The notes below the pieces were generated by a model. The model worked only from the letters and a program-made list of their open reading frames with translations. It had not been told where the DNA came from and did not search any database. Below, in pieces: positions 25,425 through 34,178 of a stretch of 64,000 nt of DNA. The position numbers and the translations under genes are program-made. The first letter of the stretch is position 1. Every line of letters starts with the position of its first letter. This DNA is from CAVONB01 sp963697205 (GTDB taxonomy: Bacteria; Pseudomonadota; Alphaproteobacteria; Rhizobiales; Hyphomicrobiaceae), in the NCBI GenBank assembly GCA_963697205.1, contig CAVONB010000009.1, forward strand, positions 33,597-97,596, written 5' to 3'.

Positions 25425-26414
25425 ATGGTCACGCTGACCCCGCGAGAACGCGATTGCCTGCGACTGCTTGGCCAGGGACTGTCGACGGCGGATGTCGCCA
25501 CCGACCTCGGCATCCGAAAGTCCACGCTGGAGTCCCACCTCGCCGCCGCCCGCCGCAAACTCGGGGTCGCAACGACCCGTCAGGCGGTCTTGGTGAGCGC
25601 ACTGCAATCCAGGCCCAGCCCCGCGGGTGGTTCAGCTGTCAATGGCGAGGCGCTGCGCCGGTTCGCCGAGCACTCTGCTCTCGCAACGGATGTTGCCGAC
25701 GTCCTCATGCGTAGTAGCTGCTTCAAACAGGGTTGGGACGCTCTGGTCGATGCAGTCGGAGCACTGGGCGTGCAGCACCTCAGCCTCGGCTTGATCGCCG
25801 AGCCCGAAGGCACGCTGTCAAATGGCGGGCGGCGAATCGCAACGAGCTTCCTTCCGCAGGAATTTTCCAAAGAGATAGGCGATCCCGACGACTTCTCGCG
25901 CGATCCAATCGGGAAATACGTCACCAGTCACCGACAGGGCCGCGTACTCGACTCCGTCAGCATTCTCGATCCGGATGATCAGAGCGTCCACGAGAACTTG
26001 CGTGCCATCGCCAGCGCCTACATGGATTGCGGTCTTCGCTACGTCTACTGCCAACCGGGGCGCGATGCCGCGACGATGGCGGCACATGCGCTTTTCTACA
26101 GTCTGGATGGGACGGCGGTGAGAGATTGGGCGCGCGATCATGCAGCTCTGCATGACGAATGCAGCGCCATCTCGGATCTCTTTTGGACGATCGCTCAGGA
26201 GCGTCGGTGGCTGGCACCCTTCTCGGAATTGACACTGGCACAAGCAGCAGCGCTGCGCTGCCTTGCCCGAGGTTTTACAAGTGCCGAGGCCGCTGAGCAG
26301 CTCGGCGTCTCTCTGCGCGGCTTCGAAAAGCATCTGGCGGGCGCGCGCGTGAATCTCAAGGCGCGCACGAATGCGCAGGCGGTGTACCGGGCGATGGTGT
26401 ACCGGGCGCTTTGA
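25425..26414 (+). CDS. Double-HTH LuxR-type regulator, paralogue 1
   Basis: 329 aa. Residues ~4-55 are a GerE/LuxR-type HTH (LTPRERDCLRLLGQGLSTAD, recognition region KSTLESHLAAARRKL). A middle domain (~75-265) resembles autoinducer-binding sensors in size and contains GLIAEPEGT. A second GerE-like HTH ends the protein (ELTLAQAAALRCLARGFTSA, then GFEKHLAGARVNLKARTNAQA). Having HTHs at both ends is unusual for LuxR proteins, which normally carry only a C-terminal one. ATG 25425 is chosen because it aligns with paralogues 2 and 3. It has no strong ribosome-binding site, unlike those. The ligand and the DNA target are unknown. Confidence 0.82.
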   Translation: MVTLTPRERDCLRLLGQGLSTADVATDLGIRKSTLESHLAAARRKLGVATTRQAVLVSALQSRPSPAGGSAVNGEALRRFAEHSALATDVADVLMRSSCFKQGWDALVDAVGALGVQHLSLGLIAEPEGTLSNGGRRIATSFLPQEFSKEIGDPDDFSRDPIGKYVTSHRQGRVLDSVSILDPDDQSVHENLRAIASAYMDCGLRYVYCQPGRDAATMAAHALFYSLDGTAVRDWARDHAALHDECSAISDLFWTIAQERRWLAPFSELTLAQAAALRCLARGFTSAEAAEQLGVSLRGFEKHLAGARVNLKARTNAQAVYRAMVYRAL

Positions 26415-26647
26415 GGCGTCGACGGCGGACGTGCAGCGGGGCTGGATGAGGAAGAAGAGATGAAGCGGCGTCCTTCGTTCGATGATGTGCTGACCCCGCG
26501 CGAACGCGATTGCCTGCGACTGCTTGGCCAGGGACTGTCGACGGCGGATGTCGCCACCGACCTCGGCATCCGAAAGTCCACGCTGGAGTCCCACCTCGCC
26601 GCCGCCCGCCGCAAACTCAGCGTCTCAACCACCCGGCAGGCGGTTGT
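26361..26647 (+). repeat. 287-bp direct repeat, copy A (copy B at 27402-27688)
   Basis: Spans the last 18 codons of paralogue 1, the 45-bp gap with ribosome-binding site, and the first HTH of paralogue 2. It matches 27402-27688 (offset 1041 bp) with two mismatches by eye, at 26488 and 26590. A 130-bp part (25433-25562) also matches with about one mismatch inside paralogue 1. The surrounding middle domains do not match at DNA level. Confidence 0.93.
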
Positions 26648-27455
26648 TGTTCTACAGGATGACCGAAGTCCAGAAATGATGGCCCATCCGCAAGAGCAAG
26701 TGCTTCTGATCAGGGCGCAACTCTCTTCCATCGATAGCCATCTGCCCGATCTGCAAGGCGCAACGAGCCTGGCCCAGGCATGGCGACGGTTCTGCCGCGC
26801 GATGGAGGAGCTCGGTGTTGCGGGCGTAAACTTTGGTGTTATCGCGGAACCCGAAGCAGTCACGACGGTCGACAATTGGTACTTTAGATCCTCGCTTCCG
26901 CACGAGGTTTCGTCCCTTTACCTGCAATGTGGAGGCGTCGCGACCGACCCCAACGTTCCGCGTTTCGCCTGCAGTCGCGCTCCTTTCCTGATTGATGCCG
27001 CAAGCCTGAAGGGGCAGTTCTCTACGCTGCCGCCGTCGGCACGGCGCTTGGCCACGAGCATGCTCGACCACCACCTGACACTTTCGGTTTGTGCACCTTT
27101 GCGGGACGAGACAACCAGAGCACTTATGGGGGCGGCGTTCGTGCTCGATCCGTCCGAGCATTCCGCCGTGCAGCGGCACCGCTCGGAACGGACGGCGCTT
27201 CTTCAAAGCGCGGCGGTCTACTTCGCGGCCTGCGTCCGCAACCAGCGGCTTCTTTCGGACATCCCCGGACTGACCCAGAGAGAAGTCGCAGCCCTTAAGC
27301 TCCTGGTGCGAGGGTTCAGCATGCAGTGCGCGGCCGAGCGCTCGGGTCTATCGCAGCGCGGATATGAGAAAGTCCTAGCCGTGGTGCGCGCGAAGCTGGG
27401 CGCGCGCACGAATGCGCAGGCGGTGTACCGGGCGATGGTGTACCGGGCGCTTTGA
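26460..27455 (+). CDS. Double-HTH LuxR-type regulator, paralogue 2
   Basis: 331 aa, ATG 26460 with a purine-rich Shine-Dalgarno (GAGGAAGAAGAG) directly upstream. The N-terminal HTH (residues ~11-63) is almost identical to those of paralogues 1 and 3. The middle domain (~75-260) shares only short motifs with them, such as GVIAEPEAV. The C-terminal HTH reads LTQREVAALKLLVRGFSMQ ... GYEKVLAVVRAKLGARTNAQA. It lies 45 bp after paralogue 1 and 45 bp before paralogue 3, probably one transcript. Function is inferred as ligand-responsive transcription control. No acyl-homoserine-lactone synthase gene is present in the window. Confidence 0.85.
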   Translation: MKRRPSFDDVLTPRERDCLRLLGQGLSTADVATDLGIRKSTLESHLAAARRKLSVSTTRQAVVVLQDDRSPEMMAHPQEQVLLIRAQLSSIDSHLPDLQGATSLAQAWRRFCRAMEELGVAGVNFGVIAEPEAVTTVDNWYFRSSLPHEVSSLYLQCGGVATDPNVPRFACSRAPFLIDAASLKGQFSTLPPSARRLATSMLDHHLTLSVCAPLRDETTRALMGAAFVLDPSEHSAVQRHRSERTALLQSAAVYFAACVRNQRLLSDIPGLTQREVAALKLLVRGFSMQCAAERSGLSQRGYEKVLAVVRAKLGARTNAQAVYRAMVYRAL

Positions 27456-27688
27456 GGCGTCGACGGCGGACGTGCAGCGGGGCTGGATGAGGAAGAAGAG
27501 ATGAAGCGGCGTCCTTCGTTCGATGATGCGCTGACCCCGCGCGAACGCGATTGCCTGCGACTGCTTGGCCAGGGACTGTCGACGGCGGATGTCGCCACCG
27601 ACCTCGGCATCCGAAAGTCCACGCTGGAGTTCCACCTCGCCGCCGCCCGCCGCAAACTCAGCGTCTCAACCACCCGGCAGGCGGTTGT
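27402..27688 (+). repeat. 287-bp direct repeat, copy B
   Basis: Covers the end of paralogue 2, the 45-bp spacer and the start of paralogue 3. It is the partner of 26361-26647. Such long, nearly perfect repeats in direct orientation allow unequal crossing-over that would add or remove exactly one gene-length cassette while keeping frames intact. Confidence 0.93.
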
Positions 27689-28508
27689 CGCGCTATTCAC
27701 CCCGAAGCCGGCAACAGCTAGCACGACCTGTGATAGCGAGTGGCCGCTTTTGGACGCAGCTGAGCCCGACCGTCTCGCCGCTGATGCTGGCAGCGCTTTG
27801 GCAGGCGCTGTTGGACTGAATGATGGCTGGAATCGTCTCGTGCGACACGTCGCGACGTTCGGTGCGGTCGAAACGACGATAGGCGTGATCGCGGAACCCG
27901 AGGGCACGTTTTCGATCGGCGGACGGCTTCTGCGGTCGACCTTTCTGCAGCCCAACGTCACCGACAATCTGGCCGAACCCCCCGATATGGCCAACAATCC
28001 CATCGGCTCCCACTTCGCGCACCAGCAGGTCGGACGGCTTTTCGACTGTGAAGAATGCTTCGGCCCGATGAGCCAGAACGTCAATCCTGTGCTTCGTAGC
28101 ATCGCCCTGGCGTTTCTCGAGCAGGGCCGGCGCTACCACTACTGTCAGCCCGGGCGCGACCCCGTGACGACCGCGCCCTACGTCCTGTTCTTCAGTCTCG
28201 ACCACACCGCGAGCACCGACATACGCAAGGGACGATCAAACGTGCCGGCCGCGCTGCAGGCAGTGTCCGAGGTCATGTGGCGAATGGCGCAGGAGCACCG
28301 CTGGCTCGCCGGCTATGCGGGTCTGACCGGCGCGCAGACCGCCGCACTCAAGCTCCTGGCCCGCGGCTTCTCGATGGCGGAGGCGGCCGAGCACTGCGGA
28401 GTTTCGCAACGTGGCTTCGATAAGGTGCTGGCCGCGGCCCGAACGCGGCTCGATGCGCGGACCAATGCGCAAGCGCTCTTCCGCGCGATGGTGTACCGGG
28501 CATTCTAG
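27501..28508 (+). CDS. Double-HTH LuxR-type regulator, paralogue 3
   Basis: 335 aa with the same strong ribosome-binding site as paralogue 2. The N-terminal HTH is near-identical to the others. The middle (~80-270) has GVIAEPEGTFSIGGR and RRYHYCQPGRDPVTTAPYV, which resemble paralogue 1 (RYVYCQPGRDAATMAAHA), so 1 and 3 are closer to each other in the sensor part than to 2. The C-terminal HTH (GLTGAQTAALKLLARGFSMA ... GFDKVLAAARTRLDARTNAQA) is clearly diverged at DNA level from those of 1 and 2, as expected for the last member of an array built by exchange at the joints. Confidence 0.85.
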   Translation: MKRRPSFDDALTPRERDCLRLLGQGLSTADVATDLGIRKSTLEFHLAAARRKLSVSTTRQAVVALFTPKPATASTTCDSEWPLLDAAEPDRLAADAGSALAGAVGLNDGWNRLVRHVATFGAVETTIGVIAEPEGTFSIGGRLLRSTFLQPNVTDNLAEPPDMANNPIGSHFAHQQVGRLFDCEECFGPMSQNVNPVLRSIALAFLEQGRRYHYCQPGRDPVTTAPYVLFFSLDHTASTDIRKGRSNVPAALQAVSEVMWRMAQEHRWLAGYAGLTGAQTAALKLLARGFSMAEAAEHCGVSQRGFDKVLAAARTRLDARTNAQALFRAMVYRAF

Positions 28509-28681
28509 GCCAAAGGTGCGAAATTCCCCAAGGGGTGCAGCGCAGCCCGCATTTCGCAGGTTCGCAACGCCGGCCCCGACGAGCCCTCCTGATACCAGAA
28601 AAAAAATCGGGTCCTGGTGCGGAAAACCACACCGATCTCCAAGTTTTGAAGGATTGTGCCGCGCCCAGCCTGCGCCACATG

Positions 28682-28984
28682 ATGCGCGAGCCACCCGAAG
28701 CGAATTCAGTGACAGGGCTCACGATGCAGGATTTCGCATTGCCGCTAGACGATGAAACCGAACGGCCAGCGTCCGGCCACGCCGACGTGACGCTTTCGAC
28801 CCGCGAGGCGGAGTGTCTTTTATGGCTCGCCCGCGGGCTGAGATCGGCAGCCATCGCCGAGAGGTTGTCGCTCGCCGTTGTCACGGTGGAGCTGCACATC
28901 AAGAACGCGCGGGTCAAGCTCGGCGCTACGACGCGCGAGCATGCGGTCGCAAAGGCCATAACGCTCGGCCTGATCGCGCCGTGA
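28682..28984 (+). CDS. Short LuxR/GerE-type HTH protein
   Basis: About 100 aa, consisting of a poorly conserved N-terminal 40 residues and one GerE-type HTH (LSTREAECLLWLARGLRSAA, recognition region VVTVELHIKNARVKLGATTREHA). No sensor domain is present. The frame is open upstream to a GTG at 28535, and ATG at 28679, 28682 or 28724 could each be the start; none has a good ribosome-binding site. It is either a small stand-alone regulator or the surviving C-terminal part of a once-larger LuxR protein. It lies about 170 bp after paralogue 3 but is not closely related to its HTHs. Confidence 0.6.
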   Translation: MREPPEANSVTGLTMQDFALPLDDETERPASGHADVTLSTREAECLLWLARGLRSAAIAERLSLAVVTVELHIKNARVKLGATTREHAVAKAITLGLIAP

Positions 28985-29068
28985 CTGGCAGGCGGCGCGA
29001 TAGGCGACGAGCGGCCACCTACGCAATTCCATAGGTCGTCTCGTGTGAAACATTGCGGGAGAGAGGAA

Positions 29069-30568
29069 ATGGCGGCATTGCGATCGTCACGGGTCATCGG
29101 CCAGGCACTGGCCATCTCATCGGCGCTGTCCATCTGGACGACCACGGCACTGGGGTGCGGACCTGGCCCGTTCATCGTCAACGACGCCGGCGAGCCCACC
29201 GGCGCATTGACGGCGTGCGCCAACCGCTCGGTCCGTTGTACGTTGCGGGACGCGGTCAACGCCGCCAACCAGTGCGCCGGACGCGGCATGCGCACGATCC
29301 GCATCACCGGTATGACCGCGCGATTGTCGCGCGAGCCGAATAACAACGAGCCGGGCGGCTACGCTCGTCAGGACGGCCGCTCGGCGCTCACGATCAATGA
29401 AAACGTGCAGGTGACCATCAGCGGCGGTGGACGAATCGAGCGCGCCGGTAACAACGCATTCCGCCTCTTCCGCGTGGCTCCGCGCGCAAGCCTCACGATC
29501 GTGGGCATGACGCTGTCGAAAGGACGGCTGCCGCTTGGACGTGGGGCGGAAGGCGAAGGCGCGGCTATCCTCAACCGGGGCACGCTTACGATCAGGGGGC
29601 CACGCGCCTATCTCGTCGACAGTTCGGCAACGCAGAGCGGCGGCGCCATCGCGACCTATGGACGTCTCGAGATTGTCGACGCTGAACTGAGCGGGAACCG
29701 ATCCGGCATCGGCGGTGCTGGTGGCGGCGCCCTCTTCGTGGCGCCCGGAGCGGAGGCGACGCTCACCAGGGTCAAGTTCCGCACGAACGCGGCGGGCTCG
29801 TTCGGCGGTGCCGTCGATACACACGGTCGCCTGACCGTCTCGCAATCGACCTTCGAGGAAAACAATGGAACTGACGGCGGCGCCATCACGGTGCGTGCGA
29901 TGGGAACGCTCGACGTCAGCCAATCGCTGTTCCGCGCCAACACGGCATCCAGCTCGGCCGCCATCCGCCTCCTGCCTAATTCCAACGCCCTCTCGACCAT
30001 TTCCGCGTCGACCTTCTCCGCCAACCGCGCGTCACGTATCGGCGGGGCTATCGAGGTCTCGTCGGGACGCGCAAAGCTTCACGACTTGACAATCACGCAG
30101 AACTCGGCGCCGACCGGCTCAGGCCTTGTTTCAGGTTCAAGCGGCCGGGTCGAGATCATCAACTCGATCATCGCTGACAATCGCGTCGGACCAAGCTGTG
30201 CAATGACGATGGCGCCGACGTTGCAGAACCCGAACCTCAACGACGACGGCTCGTGTGCCGGCATGTCCGTGAGAGGCGCTCCGAAGCTGCAACCACTCAG
30301 GCTGGCAGGCGGCGCAACCGCCGTGCATCTGCCCTTCCCGGGCAGTCCGGCGATTGAGAGCGGGGCCGGCTGCCTCAGCGTCGATCAGCGGGGCCGAGCG
30401 AGACCGTCAACGCCGACCGCGAGCCAGGGACGATGCGAAATCGGCGCGGCCGAGGTGACCACTGCCACCGACCTCGGGCATCGCACGCCCCTGCCGCCCG
30501 GCAAAGCCGACGATGTTCTGAAGGAGCCCCGCATGCTGCCGGGCGGCGGGCCGCTCAAGCGCTTCTGA
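29069..30568 (+). CDS. Exported right-handed beta-helix protein (polymorphic outer-membrane-protein-like repeats)
   Basis: 499 aa. Signal peptide (VIGQALAISSALSIWTTTALG) then, from about residue 95 to 380, repeated short beta-strand turns such as GGAIATYGRLEIVDAELSGN, GGAVDTHGRLTVSQSTFEEN and GGAIEVSSGRAKLHDLTITQ. This GG[AG]I/V ... S.F..N pattern is typical of right-handed parallel beta-helix surface proteins. The C-terminal part contains GSPAIESGAGC and RGRARPSTPTASQGRCEIGAAE, the end module usual in such proteins. GGGAGAGAGG precedes ATG 29069. Likely extracellular or cell-surface; ligand or enzymatic activity unknown. Confidence 0.82.
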   Translation: MAALRSSRVIGQALAISSALSIWTTTALGCGPGPFIVNDAGEPTGALTACANRSVRCTLRDAVNAANQCAGRGMRTIRITGMTARLSREPNNNEPGGYARQDGRSALTINENVQVTISGGGRIERAGNNAFRLFRVAPRASLTIVGMTLSKGRLPLGRGAEGEGAAILNRGTLTIRGPRAYLVDSSATQSGGAIATYGRLEIVDAELSGNRSGIGGAGGGALFVAPGAEATLTRVKFRTNAAGSFGGAVDTHGRLTVSQSTFEENNGTDGGAITVRAMGTLDVSQSLFRANTASSSAAIRLLPNSNALSTISASTFSANRASRIGGAIEVSSGRAKLHDLTITQNSAPTGSGLVSGSSGRVEIINSIIADNRVGPSCAMTMAPTLQNPNLNDDGSCAGMSVRGAPKLQPLRLAGGATAVHLPFPGSPAIESGAGCLSVDQRGRARPSTPTASQGRCEIGAAEVTTATDLGHRTPLPPGKADDVLKEPRMLPGGGPLKRF

Positions 30569-30658
30569 GGAACCGATGCGGGAGGTCTGTCGCAGCCCTT
30601 CAGTCTCCAAGCAGCAACTCTGCATTAGGTGCATTTTCGAATTCCGGGAAAACAATCC

Positions 30659-32440
30659 ATGCATTCATTTACTGCAGCGTCGAACCTGTCTCAGATCGTT
30701 CGCACCCTCGCGGCAGCCGGCATCCTTGTCATCGCAGCAACCCCGTCAGATGCGCAGTCCTTCAAAATCGAGAAGGGCACGACCTACCCCGGCGGGACCT
30801 ACAAGCGGTTTGCGCCGGGCAGCGGAGCACTCGCGGCGTGCGAGAAGGCGTGCGCATCGGATGTCAAGTGCATCGCGTTCACCTACGATCGGCCGGACAA
30901 GAAAATCCCCCAGGGCCAGTGCTCGCTCAAATCGCAGATCGTGCAACGGCGGCCGGCCGAATGCTGCACGTCGGGCCTCAAGCAAGCGGCCTCGCGACCC
31001 GATCAACGCGGTAAGCATCCGGGCTTCCCCGTCGGCGACGCCCTTCCTCGCGGCGCCCTGGCCGGCAAGATTGCAACCGGCGTGCCCGCCTCGGCGTCGC
31101 GGGACCCCATGTTCGTCCGCGGCATCGAGGCACCGTTCGCCAAAGCCATGCTGCACCTGCCCGGCGCGCGAACCGCGCGGGAGGTGCACTATCAGCTCGT
31201 CGACGGCGTCGCCGTCATGGAAGGCGACATCGTGCTCGGCCGGCCGCAAGACTTCGCCCGCCGTTTCAAACCGCCGCAGCCGCCTCTCGTCGTGCAGCCG
31301 CTACCGCCGCGTCAGGGCGACATCGGCGGTCGCAGCGATCCGCTCGTGGCCACCAACCGCCTCGAGTTTTTGTGGGGGGGAGGTGTCATCCCCTACACGA
31401 TCGATCGCGCCTTCTCGGCTTCGGAGACGGCGAGCATCGTCAGCGCCATCACGACGCTGAACGGTTACGGCACCCCCGTGCAGCTGCGCCCGCGGAACGG
31501 CGAGCGCGACTTCATTCGCTTGAAGAAGGTGACGAACAAACCCTATTGCGGCATGTCTCCGCTCGGACGTCAGGGCGGACCGCAGGACATCGAGATCGAC
31601 CAGTCGTGCGTAGGCACTCCCGGGGTCATTATGCACGAGATCCTGCACTCGGCAGGCGTCTACCACGAGCACACGCGTGCCGATCGGGACCGCTTCATTC
31701 AGATCAACTGGTCGAACATCGAGCGGAGGTTCCGGCCGCAGTTTCTGGGATCGGGCGAAACGATGGACATCGGGCCCTATGATTTCAACTCTGTGATGCA
31801 TTACGGTGGGTTTGCCTTTGCGAAGCAGGACGGCAACGGCAACGCTCTGCCCACGATCGTGCGCCGGGACGGCCAGCCGGTCATCGCAAACCGCGCTGGG
31901 CTCAGCGCCAGCGACATCGCGGCCCTTCGCCTGCTTTATGCGAACCCCGGCGATGCTCCACTGCCGGTCAACCAGACACGCCTCCTGTCCGTGACGATCG
32001 AAGGCCTGCTCGCCCGATCGACAGACAGCTGCAACGGGAAGATGGATTTCTACGCCATCGTCGAGGTCGGCGCGGGCTGGACATGGCGGGTGAACGAGAG
32101 TGGTCCCCGCAGTCGGCGCAAGTTCCCGGTCGTGCAGGGCAACAACATCCGGCCCAACTGGACGTTGTCGGGGAACGTGCCAGCCCTCATAGACAACGCC
32201 AAGGTCACGATACGCGTCATGGACAACGACGACCTTGTTTGTGGCGGCGACGATGACGTCGTCGACGTCAATCCCGACACCAACCGCACCCACCTCGAGT
32301 TGCTCGTCAATACGGTCACAGGTCAAGTCTGGCGCGACAGCCCGGACCATCCGGTCGGTTGGCTCGGCGACAGTTTCCTCTTCGCCGGCTCGCACGGCCG
32401 CGAGAACGCCGCCATTCTCGTGCGCCTCGGCTTGCGCTGA
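30659..32440 (+). CDS. Secreted astacin-type (M12A) zinc metalloprotease with N-terminal PAN/apple-like domain
   Basis: 593 aa. Signal peptide (LAAAGILVIAATPSDAQ), a PAN/apple-like domain with paired cysteines (residues ~38-108, ACEKACASDVKCIAFTY), a linker, then the protease at ~235-430. The astacin zinc motif is complete: HEILHSAGVYHEHTRADRD (first His near residue 326), with the Met-turn SVMHYGG near 380. A further ~150-residue beta-rich domain follows (LLARSTDSCNGKMDFYAIV). GGGAAAA lies upstream of ATG 30659. Astacins are commonest in animals, and bacterial ones are scattered. The PAN domain suggests binding to glycans or proteins at a surface. Confidence 0.9.
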   Translation: MHSFTAASNLSQIVRTLAAAGILVIAATPSDAQSFKIEKGTTYPGGTYKRFAPGSGALAACEKACASDVKCIAFTYDRPDKKIPQGQCSLKSQIVQRRPAECCTSGLKQAASRPDQRGKHPGFPVGDALPRGALAGKIATGVPASASRDPMFVRGIEAPFAKAMLHLPGARTAREVHYQLVDGVAVMEGDIVLGRPQDFARRFKPPQPPLVVQPLPPRQGDIGGRSDPLVATNRLEFLWGGGVIPYTIDRAFSASETASIVSAITTLNGYGTPVQLRPRNGERDFIRLKKVTNKPYCGMSPLGRQGGPQDIEIDQSCVGTPGVIMHEILHSAGVYHEHTRADRDRFIQINWSNIERRFRPQFLGSGETMDIGPYDFNSVMHYGGFAFAKQDGNGNALPTIVRRDGQPVIANRAGLSASDIAALRLLYANPGDAPLPVNQTRLLSVTIEGLLARSTDSCNGKMDFYAIVEVGAGWTWRVNESGPRSRRKFPVVQGNNIRPNWTLSGNVPALIDNAKVTIRVMDNDDLVCGGDDDVVDVNPDTNRTHLELLVNTVTGQVWRDSPDHPVGWLGDSFLFAGSHGRENAAILVRLGLR

Positions 32441-32534
32441 GCGCACGTGGGCCGCGCGATCGGCGCTTCAGAGCCACATACTGATGAAATGGCATGGCTC
32501 GCACGATGGGCATGATGCTTGGAGACGAGAGTCC

Positions 32535-33290
32535 ATGATCGGTGTTTCCAGACCTTTTGCCCTGTGCCTAGCCCTCGTCGGACTGACAATTGCCGCGGAA
32601 CCGGCCTGGAGTCAAAACTCGCTGAGTGTCGACTGCCCTTGTTTGAAAGAGCGATTGGAGTTTCGTTTTCAGCCGCCACCGGGTTGGACAAAGAGCTTTG
32701 ATTCCATATCCCCCAGTTGTGGAACGGCAGAGATTCTGGACAGGCCGAGCTATTATGGTCGATTGCAGTGCACGTATTTACCGCAAATCTTTGTTCAACA
32801 TCGCATTCCTGCAGATTTCCCAAATTGCACGGTCAATACGTCCGGGAAGGCGGGATTCACCTGCACGAACAACCTGCCGACGGTCCTTGCAGAGTTCTCG
32901 TTCGAGGTGCGGCCCAGTTATATGTTCAAGCGAGGAAACATACGGGACCTGCGCGGAAGCCTCAAAGAGGGCTGGCCCAGTGGTCAGCCGCTCTTTTGGA
33001 ACAACGCCATCTCAAACACGCAGCAGAACCTGGAGTCGCCTCCAGATCGGAATAATCGGCTTGCGGTTTTCGGACCTAGCGAGCCGACTACCGCGCAATG
33101 CCTTCAAGCCCTGCAGGCGCGAGGCGCAAACAGGGTCTCGTTCAGGGCCTTGCAGCCGGGGCGCTGGGTTTGTCTGCAGGAAATATCATGGACCGTTTTC
33201 CTCATCCGCGTCGATCGTCTGGACGGGGCCGGCGAACGTCCAAAAACCATCGTTGGATTTGCAAAGGCTACCCGGGCGTCAAGTCGATAG
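32535..33290 (+). CDS. Exported protein of unknown function
   Basis: 251 aa. A signal peptide (MIGVSRPFALCLALVGLTIA, cleavage near WSQ) and GGAGACGAGAG upstream support the ATG at 32535. The mature protein has about seven Cys (VDCPCLKER, SPSCGT, QCTYLP, PNCTVN, FTCTNN) and several aromatic residues. No family recognised. Base composition is a little lower in GC than that of neighbours. It follows the metalloprotease by about 95 bp on the same strand and may share its regulation. Confidence 0.65.
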   Translation: MIGVSRPFALCLALVGLTIAAEPAWSQNSLSVDCPCLKERLEFRFQPPPGWTKSFDSISPSCGTAEILDRPSYYGRLQCTYLPQIFVQHRIPADFPNCTVNTSGKAGFTCTNNLPTVLAEFSFEVRPSYMFKRGNIRDLRGSLKEGWPSGQPLFWNNAISNTQQNLESPPDRNNRLAVFGPSEPTTAQCLQALQARGANRVSFRALQPGRWVCLQEISWTVFLIRVDRLDGAGERPKTIVGFAKATRASSR

Positions 33291-33584
33291 GGCACTGGCC
33301 AGCCAGCAGGATCGCGAGGGGCCGGGCTTTCCATTGTTCTGCGGAGGTGCGCCTCCTTCGTGCGGTCAACAGCGCAAGAGGGTCGGACATTGTCGGGATG
33401 CCTGACTGCTGAGGCTGAGACCAATCGAAAGGACTTCGATCTGGCGAAGTTACAGACACGTGCTGATGACAAATGCGCTGGTCCGTCGATACCTTTCGCA
33501 ATATGGACTTCCATAGATTGACAGGTCAAATCTTTGAAGATGGAATTGAATAGACATTTTCAGTCTACTGGGGGAGTTGCCTCG

Positions 33585-34178
33585 ATGTTCATGCGTTCTT
33601 TGATCGTAGCCGCCATGACCGTTGTCGCTATCGACTGCAATACACAGGCCCAAGCCGCGAATTGCTCCGGCGCCGTCGGCAAGGTGACGGCGGTGAGCAC
33701 GGACCGCATGGTGCGGCCGAGCGCGAACTACGCTGGCGACCGGCGGCTCGCACCCGTGCTCAGCGCCAGGGTCGTGCTCGACAAGCCGGTCACCTGCGTT
33801 GTCGTGCACGTCAGTGCATATATCCAACCGGCGGACAATCACGCAGCCTTTCAGGTGACGATCGATGGCGCGCCGATGGCGGGGCATGCTGCGACGTTTC
33901 CGGGAACGAATTACAACATCCCGGCAGTATCAGAGCCTGTTCACAATCTGCCCAAATGGGTGTGGCGCTTGGCACCGGAAGTGAAGCCGCGGCCGCCAGC
34001 CTATCCCGCGCGTGAGAGCTTCCACGATGTGCCGCGCACGGTTGGATATATGTTCTTTCAAACGGTCAGCGGTCAAAAGACAGCCGTCATCCAGCTATCG
34101 ATCGCGGACTGCTGCTCGCCGCGTCAAGGGGGCGGCAACACGCTGGTTCATGCGGCAACTCTCACCGTGTTTCACTGA
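33585..34178 (+). CDS. Exported protein of unknown function
   Basis: 197 aa from ATG 33585, which follows a GGGGGAG ribosome-binding site by about 8 nt; a TTG at 33534 would extend it. Signal peptide MFMRSLIVAAMTVVAIDC with cleavage near QAQAA. The mature region is predicted beta-rich (LSARVVLDKPVTCVVVHVSA, AAFQVTIDGAPM) and ends with CCSPRQGGGNTLVHAATLTV. No family recognised. It is the last of the cluster of exported proteins that begins near the regulator array. Confidence 0.65.
   Translation: MFMRSLIVAAMTVVAIDCNTQAQAANCSGAVGKVTAVSTDRMVRPSANYAGDRRLAPVLSARVVLDKPVTCVVVHVSAYIQPADNHAAFQVTIDGAPMAGHAATFPGTNYNIPAVSEPVHNLPKWVWRLAPEVKPRPPAYPARESFHDVPRTVGYMFFQTVSGQKTAVIQLSIADCCSPRQGGGNTLVHAATLTVFH

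Noticed and set aside
25425..28508. Classical acyl-homoserine-lactone quorum-sensing pair
   Set aside because: No LuxI-type synthase gene is seen, and the Trp/Tyr/Asp set typical of lactone-binding LuxR domains was not recognised in the middle domains.
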